From: Robiginitalea biformata HTCC2501
GTDB taxonomy: Bacteria > Bacteroidota > Bacteroidia > Flavobacteriales > Flavobacteriaceae
Direction: 5' to 3'
Length of the DNA: 64,000 nucleotides
NCBI RefSeq assembly: GCF_000024125.1
Contig: NC_013222.1
Location: 3,427,501-3,491,500 of the forward strand
A program made the position numbers and the translations under genes. This document shows, piece after piece, positions 1-8,649 of the stretch. The notes under the pieces are model-generated. The model was not told the origin of the DNA. It made no database searches and saw only the letters and a list, made by a program, of their open reading frames with translations. Position 1 is the first letter of the stretch, and every line of letters starts with the position of its first letter.

Positions 1-125
1 GCGGCCACTGGTCCTGGATCTATTCCCACGCCAATGTGGCCCGCCAGGATTTTGACGGGGGGCCTGTACTGGTAAACGGGCGGCCGGTTACGGTTATGGA
101 ATGGCTGGCGGCCCAGGAGAATTGA
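1..125 (+). CDS. C-terminal end of an unidentified protein (partial)
   Basis: An open frame enters the window and ends at the TGA at 123-125, giving 40 visible residues. They start GHWSWIYSHANVARQ and end VMEWLAAQEN. The composition looks like normal coding sequence and no stop interrupts the frame. I do not recognise a family from this tail. The next gene is convergent and stops 21 bases away, with no clear terminator hairpin between them. Confidence 0.55.
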   Translation, partial: GHWSWIYSHANVARQDFDGGPVLVNGRPVTVMEWLAAQEN

Positions 126-146
126 TGCGCCGCCCGTGCCGGCCGG

Positions 147-1073
147 TCAATCTGCCGTCTCGTAGGCAAACTGAACGATTCGGGCAGGGCCTATAAAACC
201 CTGCCCTTTGGAGGCATCCCACTCTGCGGTCAGGTTCATGGCCTGTACCTCTTCCAGGGATTTTCCGCTGTTACGCGCCGCCCGGACCCGGTTGCGGATG
301 GTCGCTACCATATCCCGGAATTCCAGGAGTTCCGGCCGGCCCATTACGGGTCCGTGGCCCGGGATAATCCGCGTGTCGTCATCCACGATAAACAAGGCCA
401 TATTCAGGTTGCGCAGCAGCCCGTCGATATCCCCTCCGGATGACTGGTCGATATACGGATACCCGTTTACAAAGTTGTCGCCCATGTGGATGGCGTTTTC
501 CCCGGGGAAGTAGATATAGGTATCTCCGTCCGTATGAGCCGGGTCCACATGCATCAGGTGCATGCTGCGCCGGGGGCTCAGGTGCAGGGTCAGCTCGTCG
601 TTGAACGTAATCCGGGATAACGCGGCATAGGGCGCTGGTTCGGACACTCCTCGTTCGCCCCGGTCTACGCGCATCCCCATGCGTTTCCGGACATTTTCGT
701 GGGCCACTAAGATGGCACCCTGGTTTGCGAGGTTTTCATTGCCCCCAACGTGGTCGCCGTGCCAGTGGGTATTCACCACAAAACGCACGGGTTTGTCGGT
801 GATTCCCGAAACCGTTTCCAGTATCTTCCCGGTCAGTTCGGCAAACTGGTCGTCGATGATATAGGCGTAATCGTCCCCGAGCGCCAGGCCGATATTCCCC
901 CCGGCACCGAAAAGGACATACAGGCTGTCGGTAACCTGTTCCGCAGTAATCTGTACCTGGTCCCAATCGCGCTGGGCCGGAAGTTCATGTAAAGACAGGA
1001 AGGCCGCCGCAAGGAAGGTGAAAAGGCCTTTTAAGACGGGTATTCTTTGGCGGTGAGTCGCGGTCGCTGGCAT
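147..1073 (-). CDS. Secreted MBL-fold metallo-hydrolase
   Basis: 308-residue metallo-beta-lactamase-fold hydrolase. An N-terminal hydrophobic stretch (about residues 14-33, ending LPAQ) looks like a signal peptide, so it probably acts in the periplasm. The zinc-site motifs are all present: HWHGDH at 103-108, His180 in PAHTDGD, Asp199 in HMGD, and His240 in IIPGHG. The full HxHxDH set fits a dinuclear site. The substrate cannot be read from sequence; relatives include SoxH-like and other broad hydrolases, and true beta-lactamase activity is not implied. It is divergent from the response-regulator gene at 1162, with 88 bases between the starts. Confidence 0.85.
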   Translation of the reverse strand: MPATATHRQRIPVLKGLFTFLAAAFLSLHELPAQRDWDQVQITAEQVTDSLYVLFGAGGNIGLALGDDYAYIIDDQFAELTGKILETVSGITDKPVRFVVNTHWHGDHVGGNENLANQGAILVAHENVRKRMGMRVDRGERGVSEPAPYAALSRITFNDELTLHLSPRRSMHLMHVDPAHTDGDTYIYFPGENAIHMGDNFVNGYPYIDQSSGGDIDGLLRNLNMALFIVDDDTRIIPGHGPVMGRPELLEFRDMVATIRNRVRAARNSGKSLEEVQAMNLTAEWDASKGQGFIGPARIVQFAYETAD

Positions 1074-1161
1074 AACGGGATGGTTTTAAGTGTCCTGAAG
1101 ATAGCCAATTTCGATTTTAGTGGCAATTCCGTAGATTTAATACCGACCAAAGCCGCATCCC

Positions 1162-1851
1162 ATGGGGAACCGCATCCTCCTGATCGAAGACGAATACGCC
1201 ATTGCCTCCTTTGTTACCCAGGGATTGCAGGAATCGGGCTATGCGGTCGCGGTTTGCTACGACGGGGAAAAGGGGCTTGAAATGCTGCAGGATGGGGATT
1301 TCGACCTGGTCATCCTGGATATCGTCCTGCCTGGGATGGACGGACGGGAGGTGGCCCGTACTATCCGGGGCCAGGGTCTGGACCTTCCGATTCTGATGCT
1401 CACCGCCCTCGGTTCTACTGAAAACGTCGTCCGGGGTCTCGATTCGGGGGCGGATGACTACCTGGTCAAGCCATTTAAATTCAAAGAGCTCGAGGCGCGG
1501 GTCCGGGCCCTTTCCAGGCGCCGGTCTTCCGGTCCCCGGGGCAACCGCACCCTCTCAGCGGGCAACCTGGTTCTCGACCGGGATGCGAAAACCGTCAGAC
1601 GCGGAGAAGCGGATATCCACCTGACCGCTACCGAGTACCGCCTTCTGGAGTACCTTTTGCTCAATAAAAACCGGGTGCTGAGCCGGATTGACATCCTGGA
1701 AAGCGTCTGGGACATCACCTTCAACCTGGGGACCAATGTGGTGGATGTATACGTAAATTACCTGCGGAACAAAATCGACAAACCTTTCGATTCAAAACTG
1801 ATCCACACCGTGATCGGCATGGGGTACACCCTGAAAGACAACGAACCCTAA
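1162..1851 (+). CDS. OmpR/PhoB-family response regulator
   Basis: 229-residue two-component response regulator. The receiver domain (about 1-120) has the acidic pair in LIEDEY, the phospho-acceptor Asp53 in LVILDIVLPGMDG, and Lys103 in DDYLVKPF. The C-terminal winged helix (about 130-225) has the usual TATEYRLLEYLL and YVNYLRNKID elements of the OmpR family. The gene is followed after 15 bases by its histidine kinase, so the two form an operon. The signal is unknown. The array of 11-bp repeats at 3270-3313, just past the kinase gene, is a plausible binding site for this protein, because OmpR-family dimers bind direct repeats of about this period. Confidence 0.93.
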   Translation: MGNRILLIEDEYAIASFVTQGLQESGYAVAVCYDGEKGLEMLQDGDFDLVILDIVLPGMDGREVARTIRGQGLDLPILMLTALGSTENVVRGLDSGADDYLVKPFKFKELEARVRALSRRRSSGPRGNRTLSAGNLVLDRDAKTVRRGEADIHLTATEYRLLEYLLLNKNRVLSRIDILESVWDITFNLGTNVVDVYVNYLRNKIDKPFDSKLIHTVIGMGYTLKDNEP

Positions 1852-1866
1852 AACCCGGACCCACTC

Positions 1867-3264
1867 ATGCGCCTGCGAACCCGGATCACCGCCATTTTTG
1901 TCCTGCTGACCGCCCTGTTGCTCCTGGGGGTCTTTACCTTTATTTTCCTGTTTTCCGGGTTTTATACCCAAAGGGAATTCCAGGTCCGGATGGAGGGTCG
2001 CCTCTTCCAGCTGGCCACGGAGCTTGAAACCACCCCGGGGGTGCTGACTACATCCGGGCGGGTATCCACCCCGGGCCTGACCCCCAACCAGCAGCCGGCG
2101 CTGCCCGAAGAGGCGGTGGGGGTCTATCCGGTCCCTTCGCGCCCGGATATGGCCCGAATCGTTACCAACCAGGGGTTGCCCGATGCTTTTACCCGGGACC
2201 TGCTGGCAGGCGGGACGGCCGCCTGGGAACAGGGAGGGCGCTATTACCGGGGGACGCTCCTGGACCTGTCGCAGGGGGAAACCCTGCTGCTACTCAGCGC
2301 ACGGGACACCTACGGGCTCAATAAACAGCGTAACCTGCTGAACCTCCTGATCCTCGCCTACGCCCTGAGCCTGGCCTGCCTGTTGTTGTTGGGCGAGTAT
2401 TTTGCCACCCAGGCGCTGAGCCCGATTAACCGGATCATCCGGAAGGTGCAGTCCATTCGGGCCGGAAACCTGGATGACCGTCTGGAGGTGGGCCGGGGAA
2501 AGGATGAACTCGCCGAACTGGCCGGGACGTTCAACAACATGCTCGACCGCCTGGAAATCGCCTTCGACCAGCAAAGCCGCTTTATCAACAACGCCTCCCA
2601 CGAATTGCGGAACCCCCTTACGGCCATCCTGGGGCTTACCGAGGTGGGACAGGCCCGGCAGCGGGATGCCGCCTCCTACAGGGAGCTGCTGCGGGACATT
2701 GAACGGGAAGCACAACGCCTGGACCATTTGGTGGACGGGTTGCTCCAACTCGCACAGACCGGGGAATCCGGCAAAGGGTTTACCGCAGTACCCTTCCGGA
2801 TGGATGAAATCGCCATGGAGATCAAAGAGGCGATGACTGTTTCCGGCCCGGGCGGACGGATTCGTCTGGACCTGGAAGAATTGCCTGAAGATGCGCGCGG
2901 GATTACCTTAACGGGCAGCCCGACACTCTTTAAGGTAGCCCTGGGAAATATCGTCGAGAATGCCTGTAAATACTCCGGAAACGAGCCTGTACAACTCCGG
3001 GTCCTCAACGACGGAAACGACATCCTCATCCTGGTGGCCGATAAAGGGATTGGGATTCCTTCCGGTGAACTCACCAATATTTTTGAGCCCTTTTACCGGG
3101 GTTCGAACGTCCGGTCCAGCCGGGGATACGGATTCGGCCTGCCGATGGCCTACCGGATCATCCGCCTGCACCACGGGGATATCCGAATTTCATCCCAACC
3201 GGGCAAGGGAACCCTGGTAACGATCCGCGTTCCGAATCTGCAGGGGCAGCGCGGCCTGGCTTAA
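1867..3264 (+). CDS. Membrane sensor histidine kinase
   Basis: 465-residue sensor kinase, partner of the preceding regulator. There is a transmembrane helix at about 8-31, a periplasmic domain of about 125 residues, a second helix at about 156-176, and a HAMP linker to about 230. The phosphorylated His245 lies in SHELRNPLTAILG. The ATP lid shows N365 in NIVENACKYS, DKGIGI at 392-397, FEPFYRG, and GYGFGLPMAYRII. All catalytic boxes are intact. Domain order matches CusS/BaeS-type kinases, but the periplasmic domain has no recognisable ligand fold, so the stimulus is unknown. Confidence 0.93.
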   Translation: MRLRTRITAIFVLLTALLLLGVFTFIFLFSGFYTQREFQVRMEGRLFQLATELETTPGVLTTSGRVSTPGLTPNQQPALPEEAVGVYPVPSRPDMARIVTNQGLPDAFTRDLLAGGTAAWEQGGRYYRGTLLDLSQGETLLLLSARDTYGLNKQRNLLNLLILAYALSLACLLLLGEYFATQALSPINRIIRKVQSIRAGNLDDRLEVGRGKDELAELAGTFNNMLDRLEIAFDQQSRFINNASHELRNPLTAILGLTEVGQARQRDAASYRELLRDIEREAQRLDHLVDGLLQLAQTGESGKGFTAVPFRMDEIAMEIKEAMTVSGPGGRIRLDLEELPEDARGITLTGSPTLFKVALGNIVENACKYSGNEPVQLRVLNDGNDILILVADKGIGIPSGELTNIFEPFYRGSNVRSSRGYGFGLPMAYRIIRLHHGDIRISSQPGKGTLVTIRVPNLQGQRGLA

Positions 3265-3269
3265 AAAGA

Positions 3270-3328
3270 ATTCTAATCCCATTCTAATCTGCTTCTTAAA
3301 CCGTTCCAATCCCCGGGGTGTAATTTCA
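3270..3328 (+). promoter_or_regulatory. Four 11-bp direct repeats plus a likely -7 box before the UspA-like gene
   Basis: Four head-to-tail 11-bp units lie at 3270 (ATTCTAATCCC), 3281 (ATTCTAATCTG), 3292 (CTTCTTAAACC, weak) and 3303 (GTTCCAATCCC). The core is TTCTAAT. Seven bases further on, TAATTTCA at 3321-3328 resembles the Bacteroidota -7 element TAnnTTTG, 23 bases before the start codon at 3352. The last repeats therefore cover the -33 region, where an activator of the OmpR family would bind. The repeats are seen directly; the link to the neighbouring regulator is inference. Confidence 0.6.
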
Positions 3329-3351
3329 CACCCAATGAATATCAGCAAGTT

Positions 3352-3843
3352 ATGAGAAATGTCCTAATCCCTACCGATTTTACCCCCGAGTCGCTTCAAC
3401 TCATGGAGTACGCCCTGCTGAATTACCCCGGCGAGCCGATACATGTAGTCCTGGTCCACGGGTTCCGCTCCCCGGATTCCAAATGGGGCCTGATCCAATT
3501 CTCCACCCGCAGTGAAGTGCGCAAATTGCGGTCGGAAGACTTTGAAAATGCCCTGAACCGAATTTGCCGGACTCACGGGAAATCCATCGGGTCGGTACAG
3601 ACCCTGCTTTTTACGGGGCGGAATACCCACGCCTTTAAAAATGCGATAGAACCTCTGGAGATTACCGATGCTGTCGTGCCGGAAAACGGTACCCTCAACT
3701 GCCGGAACCGACGCAGCTTCGACCCTACCCGCTATATACGCAAATGTGTGGACCGCGTAGCGGAGGTGCCTTATGAAACGGATCAAAAGGAGGCTTCAAA
3801 ACAACAGTTCTCCCTCCAGAACCTGCTCAACCTGCGCACCTGA
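3352..3843 (+). CDS. UspA-like small protein
   Basis: 163-residue protein whose first 40 residues (MRNVLIPTDFTPESLQLMEYAL, then a strand HVVLVHGF) match the start of universal stress proteins. The GxxG-type nucleotide-binding motif usual near the end of UspA is not visible, and the C-terminal 60 residues do not look like the family. It may be a diverged, non-ATP-binding member. It lies 87 bases behind the histidine kinase gene, with its own likely promoter and repeat array, so it is a candidate target of that two-component system. Confidence 0.6.
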   Translation: MRNVLIPTDFTPESLQLMEYALLNYPGEPIHVVLVHGFRSPDSKWGLIQFSTRSEVRKLRSEDFENALNRICRTHGKSIGSVQTLLFTGRNTHAFKNAIEPLEITDAVVPENGTLNCRNRRSFDPTRYIRKCVDRVAEVPYETDQKEASKQQFSLQNLLNLRT

Positions 3844-3910
3844 CAGCAAACATGACAGCAAACCTGCGCGCCTGATTCAACCTTGGGCAGCTGATTCTAG
3901 CCCTGGGCAG
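3841..3910. repeat. Two pairs of short direct repeats
   Basis: TGACAGCAAAC occurs at 3841-3851 and again at 3853-3863; the first copy contains the stop codon of the UspA-like gene. A second pair, CTGATTCAACCTTGGGCAG at 3872-3890 and CTGATTCTAGCCCTGGGCAG at 3891-3910, runs into the end of the YqeY gene. The arrangement looks like local slippage duplications at a convergent gene junction. No function is evident. Confidence 0.6.
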
Positions 3911-4355
3911 CGAGTTGTTTGCGGACCATAGCGGCAAGCGTCTTCCCATCTGCCCTGCCCGCGAGTTTTTGGGTGACAACCCCCATGACTTTTCCCATAT
4001 CCTGCATGCCGGCGGCATCCAGCTGGTCTATGGCGGCAGCTACCTCGGCTTCCATTTCCGATTCGCTCAGCTGTTCAGGCAGGAAACGTTCCAGGATGGC
4101 GGCCTGGGCCAATTCCGGCCCCGCCAGGTCTTCCCGGCCCTGCTTTTGGTAGATCTCCGCGCTCTCCTTGCGCTGTTTTACCTGCTTCTGTACCAGGGCA
4201 ATCTCCTCTGCCTCTGTCAGGCCTTTGGCCCCTCCCTTCTCGGTTTTGGCCAGCAACAACGCCGATTTTACGGCCCGCAGCGCCTCCAGTGCCACGGTAT
4301 CCTTGGCCTTCATAGCGGCCTTCATCTCGTCCATGACGTGGTCTTGTAGTGACAT
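3897..4355 (-). CDS. GatB/YqeY domain protein
   Basis: 152-residue YqeY-type protein, starting MSLQDHVMDEMKAAMKAKD. The start at 4355 is chosen because family members begin this way; an upstream ATG at 4391 would add 12 residues that do not fit. The family shares the tail domain of the GatB amidotransferase subunit, which contacts tRNA, but its own role is poorly defined. The protein is helical and rich in Lys, Glu and Ala, with KGLTEAEEIALVQKQVKQRK in the centre. It follows ftsZ on the same strand, but the terminator at 4406-4436 separates them. Confidence 0.85.
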   Translation of the reverse strand: MSLQDHVMDEMKAAMKAKDTVALEALRAVKSALLLAKTEKGGAKGLTEAEEIALVQKQVKQRKESAEIYQKQGREDLAGPELAQAAILERFLPEQLSESEMEAEVAAAIDQLDAAGMQDMGKVMGVVTQKLAGRADGKTLAAMVRKQLAAQG

Positions 4356-4405
4356 TATGATCGGATTTAAATGGATGACAAAGATACGCAACCCGCCCGG
4401 GGTGT

Positions 4406-4436
4406 AAAAATAACCCCGGCCACAAGGGCCGGGGTT
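4406..4436 (-). terminator. Rho-independent terminator after ftsZ
   Basis: A perfect 10-bp stem (AACCCCGGCC at 4412-4421 with GGCCGGGGTT at 4427-4436, loop 5) is followed on the minus strand by ATTTTT. It lies 42 bases past the ftsZ stop and would end the division-cluster transcript before yqeY. Confidence 0.85.
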
Positions 4437-4477
4437 CGTTCCATACAGGTCGCAGTGGGGTGAAACCTGCGTGGGGA

Positions 4478-6526
4478 TTAATCTACATTGTCGTGGAGGA
4501 AGGAATTGTTGGAGCGGAGCCGCATCTCCTCGTTGCTGTCCTCGCTGAGGGTGGTCCTGGAAACCTTTGAATCGCCCCGTTTGGCGTCGGTGAGGTCCAC
4601 TCCCTGCCGCTTATAGGCAGGTTCCTTCTCAATATCGTCTATCGTAGTCCGGTTGTGCTGGAACTTGTAGTTGAAGTCCTTGAGTTTCCGTCGGCGCTCG
4701 TCGGCGCGTTCCCGGAGGATCTCGCTGATCGGCCGGTCGGTGGGGTCGGCATCCGGGGTTGGGCTTTCCGACCCGGAACCCTCCACCGTCTTCTTCTCAA
4801 AAACCAGTTCGTCCTCGACGATTTTCGGTTCGTATTTTTCCGCCTTGGAAGTAGCGCCGGTCAGTTGCTGCTCCAGTTCCATGTAATCCTCCAGGCTGTA
4901 TCGGGTTTCCCCTTCCTTCTTGTACTCGAGTACGGGGGTAATCTCTACGTGTTCCCGGACCTCCATGTCGCGGACATCCTCATCCAGGTCAAAAGTGATA
5001 ACGTTTTCCGCGGATTCCTCCGAGTCTTCCTGCGTATCCAGCGGCATGTCGAAGTGCAGGCTGATCTGGTCCTGCTCCGGCGCATCCGCCATCACCACTT
5101 CCGGGTCCACCACTTCGATATCGTTGATCAGGTCTTTGGAATCGATGATGATAAAATCTTCATCAGCTGCTACTCCTTCCGCCACGACCTCTTCGTAAAA
5201 CACATTGAAGTTGCGGATGTACTGGGTGGTGGGGATAAGTTGCTGACCTTCTTCCGCGGGCGGGGCAGTTTCCGGGGCAGCTTCCGGGGTGCGGGACGCA
5301 TCCTCCCGGGCCGCCTCCGGGGTGCGGGATGCATCCTCCCGGGCCGCCTCCGGGGTGCGGGACACATCCTCCCGGGCCGCTTCCGGGGTCGCGGCCGGGT
5401 TTTCCGTCCCGGGGTTCCGGTCGGCATCATCCAGTTCCAGGGTGTGGACAACCCGCTGCGGGCCGGGCTCCGAAAGGTCTTGCTGGGCCTTTTGCTCGTC
5501 CTCCAGGGTGTGGATGATTTTTTTGGATTCCGTATTGACAATATCGTTCTGCTGGTCGATGTTAAAACCGGTGGCTATCACGGTCACGGCAATCGCCTCG
5601 CCGAGCCCCTCGTCCTCCCCGACACCCATGATGATATTGGCCCCGTGGCCGGCTTCGATCTGGATGTGGTCGTTGATTTCCCCGATCTCGTCGATGGTGA
5701 TTTCCTGGGAGCCGGAAACGATCAGGAGCAACACGTTCTTGGCGCCGGTAATCTTGTTGTCGTTCAGCAGGGGCGAATCCAGGGCCTTCATGATGGCTTC
5801 CTGGGCCCGCGCTGAACCGGTGGCCGCCGCAGACCCCATGATGGCGGTGCCGCTGTTGGAGAGTACCGTTTTGGCATCCCGCAGGTCGATGTTCTGGGTG
5901 TAGTGGTGGGTAATCACCTCGGCAATGCCGCGGGCCGCCGTGGAGAGCACCTCGTCGGCTTTGGAGAAGCCCGCCTTAAAGCCCAGGTTCCCGTAGACCT
6001 CCCGCAATTTGTTGTTATTGATAACAATCAGGGAGTCCACGTTGTTTCGCAACCGTTCGATACCCCGCTGGGCCTGTTCGCAGCGCATTTTCCCCTCAAA
6101 GAGGAACGGGATGGTAACAATCCCCACCGTGAGGATGTCCATCTCCTTGGCCTGCTTGGCGATGATAGGCGCAGCCCCGGTTCCCGTACCGCCCCCCATT
6201 CCGGCGGTAATGAAAACCATCTTGGTGGTCTGCTGGAGCATCTGTTTGATCTCTTCCATACTCTCCAGGGCCGCCTGCTCCCCTACTTCCGGATTCGCCC
6301 CGGCTCCGAGGCCCTCGGTAAGGGAAACACCCAACTGGATTTTGTTGGGGACCGCGCTGTTCTGCAGCGCCTGCGCGTCTGTGTTGCATATTACAAAATC
6401 GACCCCGTTGATCCCCGCCTGGAACATGTGGTTGATGGCATTGCTGCCACCACCGCCAACGCCGATAACCTTGATCACGTTGCTTTGGTTCTTTGGCAGG
6501 TCGAAGGTGATATTGTCCATTTCCAT
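4478..6526 (-). CDS. ftsZ: Cell division GTPase FtsZ
   Basis: 682-residue tubulin homologue that forms the Z ring. The GTP-binding signature GGGTGTG is at 111-117, with GVGGGGSNA at 22-30 and the T7-loop region NIDLRDAKT at 212-220. The globular core ends near residue 325. A C-terminal extension of over 350 residues follows, acidic and low-complexity, with a tandem 11-residue repeat at 380-418. Flavobacterial FtsZ proteins are long (commonly above 600 residues), but the TPEAAREDASR repeat is unusual. The end (LRSNNSFLHDNVD) is the likely binding tail for partners such as FtsA. Last gene of the cluster, 65 bases after ftsA. Confidence 0.97.
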   Translation of the reverse strand: MEMDNITFDLPKNQSNVIKVIGVGGGGSNAINHMFQAGINGVDFVICNTDAQALQNSAVPNKIQLGVSLTEGLGAGANPEVGEQAALESMEEIKQMLQQTTKMVFITAGMGGGTGTGAAPIIAKQAKEMDILTVGIVTIPFLFEGKMRCEQAQRGIERLRNNVDSLIVINNNKLREVYGNLGFKAGFSKADEVLSTAARGIAEVITHHYTQNIDLRDAKTVLSNSGTAIMGSAAATGSARAQEAIMKALDSPLLNDNKITGAKNVLLLIVSGSQEITIDEIGEINDHIQIEAGHGANIIMGVGEDEGLGEAIAVTVIATGFNIDQQNDIVNTESKKIIHTLEDEQKAQQDLSEPGPQRVVHTLELDDADRNPGTENPAATPEAAREDVSRTPEAAREDASRTPEAAREDASRTPEAAPETAPPAEEGQQLIPTTQYIRNFNVFYEEVVAEGVAADEDFIIIDSKDLINDIEVVDPEVVMADAPEQDQISLHFDMPLDTQEDSEESAENVITFDLDEDVRDMEVREHVEITPVLEYKKEGETRYSLEDYMELEQQLTGATSKAEKYEPKIVEDELVFEKKTVEGSGSESPTPDADPTDRPISEILRERADERRRKLKDFNYKFQHNRTTIDDIEKEPAYKRQGVDLTDAKRGDSKVSRTTLSEDSNEEMRLRSNNSFLHDNVD
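5280..5390 (-). repeat. 33-bp tandem repeat inside ftsZ
   Basis: Three near-identical 33-bp units at 5280-5312, 5313-5345 and 5346-5378, and a partial fourth to 5390, encode TPEAARED(A/V)SR in the FtsZ linker. The unit is a multiple of three, so gain or loss of a copy keeps the frame. Copies differ by only one to four bases, suggesting recent expansion. Confidence 0.9.
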
Positions 6527-6591
6527 GTTGTTGCTCTTTTATTGATTTATGAATGGGTATGTGGTTGTTCTTTCAATTGCGGCTTAGCCGG

Positions 6592-7923
6592 CTATTCGGC
6601 GTTATCCAGAAATTCCTTGAGCCGGTCTGTCCATTTATCGAATACCGAGCGTCGCGGTTTGTCCACCTCCCCGGACTTCCCGGATGCCGGAGCCCCTTCC
6701 AGGACCATCTCCTTTTCGCTCTCCTGTGCTTCCGAGGTACCGTCCTTGCGGGTATGGCGGTGTTTGTTCTCTACAGCGTTCATCAGCAGGCCCACCGCCG
6801 TGGCATAGGTAGGGCTGGCAATCTCCGTGTCGGAATCCCCGGCCAGGTGTTCGTTCGGATAGCCGATACGCGTGTCCATCCCGGTGATGTATTCCACGAG
6901 TTGCTTCAGGTGCTTGAGCTGGCTGCCGCCTCCGGTCAGCACAATCCCTGCAATCAGTTTCTTTTTCTGGTCCTCGTGCCCGTAATTCTTAATTTCCAGG
7001 TACACCTGTTCGATAATTTCAACGACCCGGGCGTGGATGATCTTCGAGAGGTTCTTCAGGGTGATCTCCTTGGGTTCCCGCCCCCGCAAGCCGGGGATGG
7101 ATACGATTTCATTGTCTTTGTTTTCACCCGGCCAGGCCGAACCGAATTTGATTTTGAGCAATTCCGCCTGCTTCTCGATGATGGAACAGCCTTCTTTGAT
7201 ATCCTCGGTGATCACGTTCCCCCCAAACGGGATGACGGCCGTATGCCGGATGATGCCGTCCTTGAAGATGGCCAGGTCTGTGGTGCCGCCCCCGATGTCG
7301 ATCAGGGCCACACCCGCTTCCTTTTCCTCCTGGCTCAGGACTGCATTGGCCGACGCCAGGGGCTCCAGGGTGATGTTTTCCAGGTCGAGCCCTGCGCTCT
7401 TGATACAGCGCCCGATGTTTTTGATGGAGGAAATCTGCCCGACCACTACATGGAAATTCGCTTCCAGCCTGCCGCCGTACATCCCGATCGGCTGCTTGAT
7501 CTCCGCCTGTCCGTCTACCTTGTACTCCTGGGGCAAAACGTGGATAATTTCCTCCCCCGGGAGCATGACCAGTTTGTAGACCTGGTTGACGAGCTTCTCC
7601 AGGTCTTCCTCCCCGATCACCTCTTCGGAATTCGCCCGGGTAATGTAGTCGCTGTGCTGCAGGGAACGAATGTGCTGCCCGGCAATCCCGACCGTCACTG
7701 CCCCGATCTTCAGGCCGGAATCCGATTGGGCTTCCTCAACGGCCTGCTGGATGGATTGGATGGTTTGGGTGATGTTGTTTACCACACCCCGGTGCACCCC
7801 GAGGCTTTTGGACCTGCCGATACCCAGCACTTCGATTTTACCATACTCGTTTTCCTTACCGATAATGGCGACGATCTTGGTGGTTCCAATGTCCAGTCCT
7901 ACTGAATACTTCGCTTCTTCCAT
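6592..7923 (-). CDS. ftsA: Cell division protein FtsA
   Basis: 443-residue actin-like ATPase that ties FtsZ to the inner membrane. Phosphate-binding loops are visible as GLDIGTTKIVAIIG at 9-22 and DIGGGTTDLAIF in the middle, and the 1C insertion region follows the first loop as expected. The last 15 residues (FDKWTDRLKEFLDNAE) form the amphipathic membrane-targeting helix. It sits 6 bases after ftsQ and 65 before ftsZ. A short linker rich in Glu, Ser and Lys precedes the final helix. Family assignment is secure. Confidence 0.97.
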   Translation of the reverse strand: MEEAKYSVGLDIGTTKIVAIIGKENEYGKIEVLGIGRSKSLGVHRGVVNNITQTIQSIQQAVEEAQSDSGLKIGAVTVGIAGQHIRSLQHSDYITRANSEEVIGEEDLEKLVNQVYKLVMLPGEEIIHVLPQEYKVDGQAEIKQPIGMYGGRLEANFHVVVGQISSIKNIGRCIKSAGLDLENITLEPLASANAVLSQEEKEAGVALIDIGGGTTDLAIFKDGIIRHTAVIPFGGNVITEDIKEGCSIIEKQAELLKIKFGSAWPGENKDNEIVSIPGLRGREPKEITLKNLSKIIHARVVEIIEQVYLEIKNYGHEDQKKKLIAGIVLTGGGSQLKHLKQLVEYITGMDTRIGYPNEHLAGDSDTEIASPTYATAVGLLMNAVENKHRHTRKDGTSEAQESEKEMVLEGAPASGKSGEVDKPRRSVFDKWTDRLKEFLDNAE

Positions 7924-7929
7924 GCGCTT

Positions 7930-8649
7930 TCAGATTTTAGTGCACACCACCTGGTTGTCGAATTCCAGGCTGACTACCTCGTAGTGTGCCAGTGTTTTAT
8001 CTTGAGAGGCCTTTGCGTAAAAGGCCTTGAAATTGTCAAACTTTGATTTCAGGTCCGTAACGTCTCCGAGGCGGACCACAAAATTGTCCAGGCGGAACCT
8101 GAGGCGGTAATCCGTCTCATCTTCGATATGGATCCCGATGATATTCTTGCTGAGGAACGGGTCCTCGTTGATGAATTTCAGGATCTCATACGCGTCTTCC
8201 AGGCTCTTGCCCGTAATCTTACCCGTAATGATGGGGACACGCGCGGAATGGTTGGGTGATAGCGGCATTTTTCTGCCTTCGTCGTCCAGATAAAACTGGG
8301 TATCACCCGCCACGCGTCCGATTGGATGCCGCTGGGTTATTTTCGTGATAAGCTGGCCGTCTACAGTAAGATAAACCTGGGCATTATTCACCATTTCATG
8401 AGTCCGGAGGACCGATTCCACAGTATCCAAAACTATCGCATCTTTGGGTGTATTCCGGAGGCTGCCGAATTTTTGTATTAACAATTTATTAACCGTACTT
8501 TCCGTCAGATACAGGTTGTCGGCACCTTCAAACCGAACGGTAACTCCCGAGATATCCCGTCGGTTACTGCGCACTTCTGAAAATGCGTAAAGACCTGTTA
8601 TACAGATCAATAACCCTGTCAGCTTCAATGTATTCCACTTAACTTGCAC
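7930..8649 (-). CDS. ftsQ: Cell division protein FtsQ/DivIB
   Basis: 239-residue bitopic membrane protein. Residues 8-24 form a single transmembrane helix after a short cytoplasmic start. A POTRA-like domain follows (about 35-105, beginning ISGVTVRFEGADNLYLTE), then the beta domain that contacts FtsL and FtsB-type partners. Sequence conservation in this family is low, so the call rests on topology, POTRA pattern and position between murC and ftsA. Its start overlaps the end of murC by 11 bases. Confidence 0.9.
   Translation of the reverse strand: MQVKWNTLKLTGLLICITGLYAFSEVRSNRRDISGVTVRFEGADNLYLTESTVNKLLIQKFGSLRNTPKDAIVLDTVESVLRTHEMVNNAQVYLTVDGQLITKITQRHPIGRVAGDTQFYLDDEGRKMPLSPNHSARVPIITGKITGKSLEDAYEILKFINEDPFLSKNIIGIHIEDETDYRLRFRLDNFVVRLGDVTDLKSKFDNFKAFYAKASQDKTLAHYEVVSLEFDNQVVCTKI

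Noticed and set aside
5280..5390. 33-bp repeats as a CRISPR array
   Set aside because: The units are contiguous with no spacers, and they lie in frame inside ftsZ.
4655..7905. Plus-strand open frames opposite ftsZ and ftsA
   Set aside because: Both sense genes are certain from their motifs. The antisense frames are long because the GC-rich third positions remove stops.
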